From: Acanthamoeba lenticulata
Taxonomy: Eukaryota > Discosea > Longamoebia > Acanthamoebidae
Reading direction: 5' to 3'
DNA: 23,533 bases
Assembly: GCA_002179805.1 (NCBI GenBank)
Contig: NAVB01001003.1
Coordinates: 1-23,533, forward strand
A model generated the notes under the pieces. It made no database searches. It worked only from the letters and a program-made list of their open reading frames with translations, and was not told where the DNA came from. The position numbers and the translations under genes are program-made. Shown here one piece after another: positions 8,710-17,801 of the stretch; the first letter of the stretch is position 1, and every line of letters begins with the position of its first letter.

Positions 8710-8928
8710 TTTGGCCCCTCCAGTTGTGCACACAAGCTCTGGCCCGTAAAAGTTTGCGTTTCAAAGTTTTGGCGGGCTTTTTTCTAGAATGTTCAAGAAG
8801 GAAATTTGAAGCATGCACAAACGTGTTGGCCAGTTCCCGCGCTTTTTTCTGCGCGGGTTTTGGGCGTGCTTTGAAGTTTGATTCTTTGTTTTCCACACAG
8901 ACCACCCCACACACAGCACATCTACACA
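8710..8928. promoter_or_regulatory. Bidirectional promoter of FAAP24-like and exportin-2 genes, E2F-like motifs
   Basis: This 219-bp gap between two divergent start codons contains TTTTGGCGGGC (8767-8777), TTCCCGCGC (8834-8842) and a perfect inverted repeat CCCGCGC/GCGCGGG with an 8-nt spacer (8836-8857). These match the E2F consensus TTTSSCGC. E2F control of replication and repair genes is known in animals and plants; here it is inferred from the motifs alone. Confidence 0.6.
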
Positions 8929-11900
8929 ATGCAGGTTCGTGCACCACTCGCGCGTCCTACTGTTCATGCCAGCTGCTGCTTGCGTCTGCCAGCAATTCTG
9001 GAATCTACTTAAGAAATTAATTGATTTTTGTCTTGTAGGTCTCCGACGATGCGCTTCGCCAGCTTATGGCGTCCTATCAGAAGATCCAAAGCCCTGACAA
9101 CGCACAGCGCAAGGAGGGTATGTGTCTATTCTGTTTCTCCAATTTATGAGGAGTTGACCTTATGTTTCTGCAGGCGAGGCGTTCATGCACCACATTCAGA
9201 CGCAGCCCGGATTTGCTGCGCGTTCCTTGCAGCTCCTGGCTGCTCAGGGGTTGGACTCTACCATGCATCAGCAGGCAGCTATTCACTTCAAGAACTTCGT
9301 GAAGACAAGTTGGCAGGTAAGTTTGCGGCAACTGCCTGCGAACGACGGAAATCGTTGACCACATGCACTGTTACAGCCAAAGGATGGAGCCGCGATCAGC
9401 GACCAGGACAAGGAGCTTGTCAAGAACTCCATTGTCGATTTGATGGTGGCTGTGCCGCCTGCAGTGCAGAGGCAGCTCTCGGAGGCTCTCAGCATCATCA
9501 GCCAGAGCGATTTTCCCGCCAAGTGGGGCAATCTGCTGCCGGTAAGCCCAAAATCTCTATTTTTCATTGTAAATTGGCTGTTTCAAGCTCACATCTGCTT
9601 CCTTTTCAGGCCCTTATCAGCAAGCTCAACACGCAGGACCCCAAGGTCCTCTATGGCGTGCTCGAGACCGCCAACTCCATTTTCAAGCGGTATCAGCACC
9701 AGTACAAGTCGGACGACATTCTTAAGGAGCTCAGCTACATTCTGAACCTCTTCCAAGAGCCTCTGCTGAAGCTCTTCTTGGTAACCAGCCCTCTTTCCCG
9801 TCCATCATCATTTGCACATGGCTCATCCTCTTGCGTGTGATGCTTTTTGGACTTGCAGATGGTGAACCAGCTGATTGAGCAGAACCGAAGCAACCCGCAG
9901 GCCTTGGTGAGCCTGTTTGACATTCTGCATGCCATCCTGGGACTCTTCTACTCGCTCAGCTTTGTCGATCTCCCCGAATATTTTGAGGATCACATGAAGG
10001 AGTGGATGGAGGGCTTCAACCGCTACCTCTCGTTTGAGCCGCAGTACCCCGAGCTCGTCTCCACCGTACGTTCTTGTTGTGGACCTCATCCGCTCTATCC
10101 TGGTTCCTTACTGACCTGCTGCCCTGCCCGTACGCCAGGACGACGAGAAGGAGGGCATCCTCCAGAAGGTGCAGGCCGCCATCTGCGAGAACATCAACCT
10201 CTACACGACCAAGTATGAGGAGGAGTTTTCTCCGTTCCTGCCTGTCTTCGTCACGTCTGTGTGGGGCCTGCTCGTCAAGACCGGCCCTCAGATGAAGAAC
10301 GACGGCGTACGACTGCTCTACAATGCCCTTTGTCTTCTTGTCGCTGCACATGTTTTTAACAAGTTATTTGTGGAATGCAGGTCGTGTGCAGCGGCATGAA
10401 CTTCCTCACGTCGGTGGCCACGTCGGTCCACTTTGCCCTGTTTGCTGAGCAGGGCGCCGTTCAGAACATCGTTGAGAAGATCATCATCCCCAACATTAAG
10501 CTGCGTGAGGACGATGAGGAGATGTTTGAGATCAACCCCCAGGAGTACATCCGCAGGGACATCGAGGGGTCGGATACCGACACCAGGCGGTACGTGTGTG
10601 TGTGTGTGTGTGGCTGAATCGTGTTGTTGGTGCCTGGGTTGTGAGCGCTGATGATGATGATGATGACGGGATCTTTGGTGGCCTACAGACGCACGGCTTC
10701 CGAGCTCATCAAGGGTCTCAGGAAGCAGTTTGAGCAGCCGCTGACCCAGCTGTTCACGTCCTACATCGGCACCCTGCTCGAGCAGTACAAGAGCAACCCG
10801 GAGTCCAACTGGCAGGCCAAGGATGCCGCCCTCTACCTCGTCACGGCTCTCACGGTGCGTCTTCCCAAAGTGTTGTCCTCGATTTATTTTCCATCTGAAT
10901 GTTGATGTGTTTACTCTGTATGCTCACTTACACCCCTGGTCTACACTTGCAGGTGAGCGCTGCTACGGCCGCTGGCGGTGCCACCAAGACGAACCAGTTT
11001 GTCGACGTCGTGTCGGTCTTTGCCGCCCAAGTGCTCCCCGAGCTGCAGAGCGCCGAGGTCGCCCACGACATCCTCAAGGCCGACGCCTTCAAGTTTGTCA
11101 CCACCTTCCGCAACCAGCTCCCCCGCGAGGCCATCGAGGTACGCCGCCCCACTGGGCTGTGTGCCTCCCCCAATGATGAATGGGGACAAGAGGGCTCATC
11201 TTGGCTCGTCCACTCGCGGCACAGATGGTGTTTGGCCTGGCCGTCGGCTCGCTCGATTCCGAGTCGTACGTGGTGCAGACCTATGCGTCGATCGCCATCG
11301 AGCGACTGCTGTTGATGAAGGGCGCAGACAAGCAGCCCGTGCTCGGCCGCGCGCAGCTCAAGGCCTTTTTGCAGCCGCTTGTGACCAACATCTTCAAGGT
11401 CCTCAGCGACCCCGAGTCCAAGGAGAACTCGTACATCATGAAGAGCCTCGTCCGCGTGCTGGCCACCAGCGGCGAGGAGGTGGCGCCCATCGCCGAGCCC
11501 GTCCTCAAGCAGCTCGTAGGCACGCTCGGCGGCATCTACAAGAACGTGGGCAACGTCAACTTTGCCCACTGGCTCTTTGAGGCCATCGCCGCCCTCATCA
11601 CGGCCGTGTGCCCCGGCAACCAGGCCGCCATCGCCGCCGTCGAGGGTCAGCTCTTCCCGGCCTTCCAGGCCATCCTCGCCGAGGACGTCACCGGTGCGTG
11701 CCTCGCCCTAGACATCGAGAGGACCCAGCCAGCAGTTGTCTGACTTTGGCGCGGTCATCGTCTATCGCAGAGCTCGGCCCGTACGTGTTCCAGATTTTGG
11801 CCTACCTGCTGGAGCTCCGCGGGACGGGCGCGCAGCAGGCCTACGTGGCGATGTTGCCCTCGCTCGTCTCGCCCGCCCTCTGGCAGCGCTCCGGCTACCA

Positions 11901-13052
11901 GCCGCCGCTCGTGCGCCTCCTCCAGGCCTACCTCCACAACGCCCCTCAGGTACTTGCTCCCTTTCCCTCTCCCTTTGAATGACCTCCAGCCTATGTTGCT
12001 CACCACACGCGCGTGTCGTGTCGTGCGCCAACGCACACAGTTGATCCTGGCGCAGGGCCACCTGCAGCCGATCCTGGGCGTGTTCCAGAAGCTGCTGTCG
12101 TCGTCGCAGAGCGACCACCTGGCGTTCTTCCTGCTCGAGTCGATCTTCTTGTCGCTGCCGTTTGAGCAGGTGCAGCCGTTCGTGGGGAACATCCTCACGC
12201 TCGTGTTTGCGCGCATCCAGAGCGCCAAGTCGCTCAAGATCATCCGCTCGTTCATCGTCTTCCTGGCCTTCTTCGTGAGCAAGCACGGCGCCAGCACCGT
12301 CCTGCAGGCCATCGACGCCGTGCAGCCGCGGCTCTTCATGATGGTCATGGACTCGCTCTGGCTGCCCAACATCCAGAAGGTGAGCGGCCTCATCGAGCGC
12401 AAGGCCTGCGCCATCGCCATGATCAAGCTCCTCACCGACTGCCCGGCCCTCCTCGGCGAGACCTACTTCCCGCTCTGGGGCAAGCTCCTCGCCGCCCTCC
12501 TCGCCGTCCTCGAGCTCCCCCAGGACGAGTCTGGTACGCCTTTCCGTCGTTTACTTTTACTTTCTACTTTTTATTGTAATTATAATTACACGATTAAGTT
12601 ATTATTTATTCATAAGTAATACTTTTTCTTATTTGGTCGTGTGTTGTCATGACGCAGGCCCGGCGGACGCGTCGGACGAGGAGGTGGCGGTGGACATTGC
12701 GCAGGCGTCGCACGCGTCGTTTGAGACGCTGAGCCACGCGCGCAAGAAGGACGTGGACCCGTTCAAGGACGTCGACCCCAAGAAGCTCCTCGCCTTCTCC
12801 CTCCAGCGCCTCTCGCAGGCTCACCCCGGCAAGGTCCGCCCTCTCCCTCTTCTCCCCCCCCCCCCAATCGCTCTGGAGAGAGCAAGGAAAGAAGGGCTCA
12901 CACGGGCGCGTCATTGGGGGGATCTTTGTGGTCGTGTTGTGGTGTTGCAACAGTTTGGCGCGCTCGTGCAGCAGAGCCTGTCGCCCGAGGCCCTGGCCGC
13001 CCTCCAGACCTACTTTGTCGCCGCGGGCCTCAACCAGCCCTACCTGGCCTAG
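8929..13052 (+). CDS. XPO2: Exportin-2 (CSE1/CAS), importin-alpha re-export factor
   Basis: This HEAT-repeat beta-karyopherin returns importin-alpha to the cytoplasm together with Ran-GTP. Fifteen exons read in phase to 971 residues, the same length as human CSE1L: 8929-8934, 9039-9117, 9174-9316, 9377-9541, 9610-9780, 9859-10065, 10139-10306, 10381-10589, 10689-10854, 10953-11138, 11225-11693, 11771-11949, 12041-12533, 12658-12833 and 12954-13052. The N-terminal importin-beta repeat is visible (QRKEGEAFMHHI, QQAAIHFKNFVKTSW), then QSDFPAKWGNLLP, the CSE1 signature INPQEYIRRDIEGSDTDTRR, and NIQKVSGLIERKACAIAM. The first coding exon is just ATG CAG; the conserved frame has no better start in the next exon. 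The CSE1 signature rules out other exportins. Confidence 0.97.
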
Positions 13053-13284
13053 ATGGATCGATCGATCAATCTGTCAGTTATGATGGATGAATGAGCGTCC
13101 TCATCCTCGTCCTCCTCCTCCCCCCTTCCCACCACGTTCTGGCTCCGCGCTCCACCTAAGCGTGGTGTGCGCCGCTGAACGAACTCCCTCCTCCCGACAA
13201 GAAGAAGAGAAGTAAAATAAAAAAAGAACGTAAAGTTTACATTAACAACAAAGTCGGTGCATGCTGTTCCCCCTCTTGAACGAC

Positions 13285-14099
13285 CTACGCCAAGAAGAGG
13301 CGCATGAGGATGCCGTCCAAGTAGAGGTCGTCGCGGACTTTGGTGTCGCGCGCCAGGACCGCCACGCGCTCGAAGCCCAGCTTGTGGTACAGGCCCAGCG
13401 CGGCCCGGTTGTCCTCGCGCACCATCAGGTACATGATCTCGATGCCCTGGCCCCGCTCAGCGTCGCGCAGGGCCCGGTTCTCGCGCCGCACGCGCTCGAG
13501 CGCGAGCTCCAGCAGCCGCGTGCCCAGACCGCGGCCCCGCGCTGCGGGCGAGAGGCCCATCGTGAGGTCTAGTGGTGATGACGAGGGTGGTGATCGATCA
13601 GAGAGACTTGCCCATGATGGTCCTCGCGCTCAAGCATGGACGTACCAGCGGTGTGGCCCTGACGAGGCACTTTGGAGGGAGACACGCGCACGAACCCGAC
13701 CAAGCAGGGCGCGCCGTCGTCATCTTCTACGGCAGCCACCAGGTACAGGGGCGCCGCGCAGCGGGCGGCAAGCGCAGGAGGAGCGCCATCGGCCGATTGA
13801 GCGGAGCAACGGGCCGTCTCTACTTGCCGCCGCCAGGCCTTGTAGGAGGCGACCTCTTCGGCCAAGGCTGAGGAGTCTGGGTATCGCTCTTCGAACGTCT
13901 GGCAGAAGTAGTCGCACCCGCGGTACACAGCTCCCATGAGCTCGTACACATCGTGAAGGCTCACCGTCATCTTCACTTCTGTTGCGTCTTCATTCAGATT
14001 TTGTGTCGCATCAGCCACCGCTGCGCAAGCCGAAGTTTCGCCTGCAGTGGCGCTGAGGTCTACAAGGCGAAGTGTGGGTGGTGTGGTCGTCTTCTCCAT
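13285..14099 (-). CDS. GNAT-family N-acetyltransferase
   Basis: Two exons, 14099-13646 and 13568-13285, are joined over a 77-nt intron (245 residues). The acetyl-CoA-binding motif A is MGLSPAARGRGLGTRLLELA, with the RGxGxG core just after the splice site. Motif B is NRAALGLYHKLGFERV with the typical Asn, Tyr and Gly-Phe. Upstream, VEDDDGAPCLVGFVRVSPSK is the beta strand before the fold's bulge. The first about 90 residues, with CDYFCQTFEERYPDSSALAE, are not recognised, and neither is the substrate; this could be a protein N-terminal or small-molecule acetyltransferase. Part of this gene, intron included, is repeated in damaged form at about 16476-16800. It converges on exportin-2, 232 bp away, and is followed on the same strand by no close partner. 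Confidence 0.85.
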
Positions 14100-14329
14100 G
14101 GAGGGCGTGGGGTAAACAGGCGAGCGGCGAGCATGTCTACGCTGTTTGCGAAGCTTCGCACGGCTTCTTTGACCTTCGCAACCTCAAACCGGGCATTATC
14201 CGGCCGCCAGCCCAAGCAAGAACCAAGAAGAAGAACGAAACACTTTGTTCTTTGTACAGGTACGACATCAAGAGGTTGAGGGAGGCGGGAAAACAGTGCA
14301 GAGAGTGGAGCTTAGCGAAAGAAAGTGGA

Positions 14330-15357
14330 TCAGTTGGTAGTCGCTTGGTTTCTTCGCCTCTGGGCCAGTTTGGCGGCCGAGTTACCTCGCCGACCACCGC
14401 GGTGCTTCTTGGCCCGCCTGAGACCGATCTGCGAGCCGGATGGGCCAGTGGTCCAGGCCAGGCTCTCGGTCGAACGCCGCAGCACACGAGCCGGAGGCAC
14501 AGGCAAGTCCTTTTGGGCTTGCCTGGTCTCTGTCTGGACCTCTTCCTCCTCCTCACCGGCGATCGTGGTGGGCTGCAGTCTCCGGGCAGTGGCCAGAGGA
14601 GGCGGAGGGGGAGCGGCCACGGGCGCGGTGAACGTAGGAGGAACGACCGGGGCGGTGTCGACCACGACTGCTTGAGGGGCAGCTTGCGTAGCGGCTGTCG
14701 GGATGCGCATGCGGAAGTTGAGAGGGGGAGGCGGAGGAGGCCGAGGAGCGTTGAACATGGCAATGCGCTGAGCGACGTCGATGGGTGCGTCGTCGACGTT
14801 GGCTTCGAAGGGTGGCTCAATGAACCGAGGGAAGCTTTGCCCAGCCACGCTCTTGCCCTGAAGCGACTGCAGCACCAGCTTCTCATACTCCCTTTGGTCG
14901 TTGGGCACCGAACCGTTGAGGCGAGAGTTCAGGTTGGGCTGGTAGAGGAGCCACAAAAGCCCATGGGCGTAGTCCACGAGCCTCACCTGTGGGTTCCATT
15001 CATCTGCAGAAGAAGGTTGCCAGAGTCAGTTTATAAACCTGTGAAGAGCGATGTGGGCGGGAAGTATGTACCGTTGAGCAAGTTGAAGCAAATGTGGCCT
15101 GTGAAGTCGATGTTGGGGTGGAAAATTTTAGTCGTACAGTTGATGCTGGCCACGGATTCGGGGTAGTTGGAGGGCAGGTTCACCCTGAAGGTGAATGTGC
15201 CTCCGGCGTAGGGGCTGCCCTTGGGCGTGAGCACGATGTCGACCCTCGTCAAGTCGTTCTCGTCTGGGAAGTTGATGGTGATCTGTCCATCAGAGAAGGA
15301 CTGAAAGTTGGTCTCTTGAAACTCCTTCAGAATGACCTTGCTCAGCGTTGTCGTCAT
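14330..15357 (-). CDS. E2 conjugating enzyme, UBC12/UBE2M-like, with long C-terminal tail
   Basis: Exons 15357-15072 and 15003-14330 give 319 residues. The UBC core has PKGSPYAGGTFTFRVNLPSN, the intact HPN in KIFHPNIDFTG, the catalytic Cys in GHICFNLLNDEWNPQ (spliced between LLN and D) and LLWLLYQPNLNSRLN. FHPNID-x-x-G-x-x-C-x-N-x-L-x-x-x-W resembles NEDD8 E2s (UBC12) more than the standard ICLDIL ubiquitin E2s. Still, assignment to NEDD8 versus ubiquitin is inference, and the usual UBC12 N-terminal docking peptide is not evident. After about residue 155 comes a tail of about 165 residues. It is rich in Pro/Ala (RPPPPPPLNF, VAAPPPPPLA), then acidic (EEEEEV), and ends in a basic stretch (RRAKKHRGGRRG) that could bind nucleic acid or act as a nuclear signal. 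UBC12 enzymes normally lack such a tail. Confidence 0.87.
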
Positions 15358-16048
15358 CTTTTCTCGGGTGAGTTGCTACTGTGTGCCTCCTTCGTGTCTT
15401 ATGAAGAACCTCACCACAAAGACCCTCCCTATAAAAGAGGGTCACCACCACTTGGTTTCTCTCGAGCGCTCACAGCACCGATTTCACGACGCTACTCTGC
15501 ACCGAATCGGCCAGCCTGCGCTCTTCCGCGAATCGTTTCCGCCATGCCCGGAAAAATACCGGTATTGACTTTCCATACCGCGAGACAAGCCCCGCAGTAG
15601 AGGGAGGGCTACACGGAAGGTGCACGCGGGCTGGACGACTCTTTAGTTTTTGGTTGCCCTGTTCTTATCCCTTCGTGCAGGAGCGCGCTGTTAATTGGCC
15701 TGAGCCAGGAATCAGTATGGCAGCTGTGGCTGGTCCTTGCGAACGAGGTGTGTTGTGCAAGGGATCATGGACCGGGCCACATTACATAGTCGGTCACGCA
15801 TGACAGCGGTCGCCACATTGTTCACCTCCCTGGCTTGTGACCACGGCCGTCATCTTGTGCAATTCACCCCGTCAAAAGCGTTACCATCGCCATCATCAAA
15901 GCCTTATTCTCGCCATCCTTAGAGATGTAATGCACCGCCCACCTCATGCCTGAGGAGCATGCCTCCACGCGCTGCTTTGATCCCGGCGCAGCCTGGAGTG
16001 TGCCCAATTAAGCATCAAGCCGCCATCTGAAGTGGGAAGAACCCGAAT
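15358..16048. other. Gene-poor region between E2 gene and second 5S gene
   Basis: The first 60-70 bp must hold the promoter of the minus-strand E2 gene. Beyond the TATA-like element at 15421-15443 I find a tiny plus-strand ORF at 15544-15600 (18 codons, starting MPGKIPVLTF) about 115 bp downstream of that element. No tRNA, snRNA or conserved protein is recognisable in the rest, and the longer open frames are short and lack coding character. Confidence 0.5.
15421..15443 (+). promoter_or_regulatory. TATA-box-like element inside an inverted repeat
   Basis: TATAAAA (15430-15436) lies between the perfect 7-bp arms GACCCTC and GAGGGTC. The TATA orientation points to the right, away from the E2 gene, towards a region where only an 18-codon ORF is visible. 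It may drive an unannotated RNA; this is inference. Confidence 0.45.
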
Positions 16049-16143
16049 ATGCAAACAAAAAAGAAGAAGGAGAAGATGATACGACACTGGCGGCACATCA
16101 CCAGTGGTGAGCATGAAGAAGGCGCATGAAGAAACCAAAAAGA
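16049..16143 (-). repeat. 5S 3'-flank repeat, copy 2, with T-run terminator
   Basis: Read on the minus strand this begins TCTTTTTGG directly after the 5S gene (five Ts at 16141-16137, the Pol III terminator) and runs on through TTCTTCATGCGCC, CACTGGTGATG, CGTATC and TTTTTTGTTTGCAT. These blocks match 416-490 in the same order, with gaps of a few bases. Confidence 0.8.
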
Positions 16144-16261
16144 GGATACGACACGGTGGATTCCCGGGTGGTCGCCCACCCCAGTACTAACACCGCCTGG
16201 CGCAGCTTAACTTCGCTGTTCGGATGGGAAGCGGTGCTTTCTGCGCAGTATGGCCGTATCC
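16144..16261 (-). rRNA. 5S ribosomal RNA, second copy
   Basis: Its reverse complement is identical over all 118 nt to the gene at 233-350, so it is probably functional and under selection or recently copied. It faces the first copy, 15.8 kb away, in inverted orientation. The terminator is at 16137-16141. The upstream side (from 16262) shares only TGTC with copy 1. Confidence 0.98.
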
Positions 16262-17140
16262 GACAACCCAAGTACGCCCCGCGCCTTGTTGTTGCTTTCT
16301 TCTCGTGGCAACTCTGTCATTGGTCTTTTTCGAAACTTGATTTTGTTATCCGTCAGCTAGGGGGTATCAGCAGATAGCACGCTATCTACTATGTGGTTCT
16401 GCTAGGAGATCTCTGCAACCAGCCCGTGCCCGCGTCGCCCGACCTCTCCGTCAGCATCTGCGGGCCCCCGGCGGTCGAGAGGCCCATCGTGAGGTCTTGT
16501 AGTGAGGACGAGGGTGGTGATCGATCAGAGAGACTCGCCCATGATGGTCCTCGCGCTCAAAAAGCATGTGAACATACCGTCGATGTGCCTTGACGCCCTG
16601 CTTGGTCGGGTTCGTGCGCGTGTCTGGAGTCAAGTGCTGTAAACGCAGGAGGAGCGCCATCGGCCAATTGAGAGGAGCACAGGGCCATTTCTACTTGCCG
16701 CCAGGCCTTGTGGGAGGCGACCCTTCTTCTGGCTCGGGGTCTGGTGGTACACAGTGAGCTCGCTCATGGGCTTCTTTGACCTTCGCTCACCCCAAACCCA
16801 ATAAACAGTAAACAGTTCACGGCAAGCACTTGCTTTGTGGTGAAGTCGTCTCAACACCGCGGTGTTGCAGTTGCGCCAGACAGCGCACGGGAATGACGGC
16901 GGACCAAGGGGGTACGTATCGTAGCCATGACTTGCCACGATACAGACAGCCGCATGTACCGACACCCGACCGAGCTTACCTACCGTTGTAAGAATAAGCC
17001 AAAAGAGGTGAAAGGCTGTGTGGTCGCTGTAGCGTTTCACCTGTTTTGCTTGAACTAACAGGGGCAGTGAAAGATTGGGTATGAAGGTGAGAAGGGCAGC
17101 GGTAGGCAGCTTTATCAACTGCGCAAGCCGCAGGAAAAAA
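16262..17140. other. Intergenic stretch with GNAT gene remnant
   Basis: Apart from the GNAT-derived remnant listed separately, I see no gene between the second 5S gene and the APC15-like gene. The part from about 16810 to 17140 has open frames on the minus strand that lack recognisable domains. It contains the perfect palindrome ACACCGCGGTGT (16853-16864). Confidence 0.5.
16476..16800 (-). pseudogene. Degenerate partial copy of the GNAT acetyltransferase gene
   Basis: It is homologous, in the same orientation, to the GNAT gene at 13285-14099 and a little of its upstream side. The match begins at CGAGAGGCCCATCGTGAGG (16476; 13551 in the parent) and covers the start of exon 2, the intron and the end of exon 1. 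It resumes at GCAGGAGGAGCGCCATCGGC (16645; 13769 in the parent) and again near CTTCTTTGACCTTCGC (16770; 14164). The copy has small indels, lacks about 60 bp of exon 1, and carries one 32-bp segment (16594-16625) inverted relative to the parent (13680-13711). Because the intron is present, it arose by DNA duplication, not retrotransposition. It lacks the acetyl-CoA-binding motif and cannot encode the enzyme. Confidence 0.85.
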
Positions 17141-17186
17141 ATGGCGGGAATCGGCAACACCACACGAACTCTGTTTCCCGCGCAAA
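17141..17186 (+). promoter_or_regulatory. E2F-like motifs upstream of APC15-like gene
   Basis: ATGGCGGGAA (17141-17150) and TTTCCCGCGCAAA (17174-17186) match the E2F consensus; the second is 25 bp before the start codon. They resemble the motifs in the FAAP24/exportin-2 promoter. The functional role is inferred. Confidence 0.5.
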
Positions 17187-17211
17187 TTTTGACAAATCTG
17201 CAACTTGTGTG

Positions 17212-17742
17212 ATGAATCTGGCCCTCTTTCCTGTGGGATGGCCTCTTCCGCCTACGCGGAATCAGCTCTGGTTGGCTGTTCCACCTGCCGCGTATGGTTC
17301 AGCTTCATCAGTGGATCATCTTCTGGCTTTCGAAGAATCACGGCATAGAAACAAGGTAGGGATCAATGCCCTTTCGCCTCACGCCAAGTTTCACTCACGT
17401 TCGTAATTCGCCCATTAGCTGGCTGAGGTCGCCAATGCGCCTGCCCCATCACCGATCGGTGCCATGGGACAGGCGGGAGGCCGGGGCGGGGGCGGTCCTG
17501 GTGTGGGCAATGCGTCTCTCGAAGAAGGCGAGGAAATCTTGGAAGATGAGGAGGAGCAGGACGAGGGAGAAGAGGGTGTTGAGGAAGGGCTCCTCGATGA
17601 CCAGATCAGCGAAACCGAATCCATGTTCGAGGTAGAGATTCCTCCTTTCCTTTTTTTGCTACTAATTTACTCACATCTTCACAATTAGGAGGAAGTGGGC
17701 AGTCTCGACCTCACAGGCGACGACCTGATGGATCTGCCATGA
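17212..17742 (+). CDS. APC15-like acidic protein (anaphase-promoting complex subunit)
   Basis: Exons 17212-17355, 17419-17631 and 17689-17742 give 136 residues (human APC15 has 121). The N-terminus (NLALFPVGWPLP, then NQLWLAVPP) resembles the APC15 opening Leu-Phe-Pro and Leu-Trp. A short helix (HLLAFEESRHRNKLAEVANA) ends in SPIGAMG, close to the VPIG motif of APC15, and is followed by a long acidic tail (LEEGEEILEDEEEQDEGEEG) with a final DLTGDDLMDLP. In animals APC15 helps release the mitotic checkpoint complex from the APC/C ubiquitin ligase. The match rests on short motifs and composition, so other acidic proteins are possible. An E2F-like site lies just upstream, fitting a cell-cycle role. 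The stop is 59 bp from the converging ASPDH stop. Confidence 0.6.
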
Positions 17743-17801
17743 CCGTCACAACTGCATTCGACTGTTGTTGTTGAAGTCTTGGTTCGATTAAAAGCTGCTA
17801 C

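Noticed and set aside
15358..17211. tRNA, snRNA or transposon in the gene-poor stretch
   Set aside because: I looked for the tRNA TPsiC motif GGTTCGA, U6-like text, terminal inverted repeats and transposase or reverse-transcriptase motifs and saw none. The repeated text is explained by the 5S flank and the GNAT remnant.
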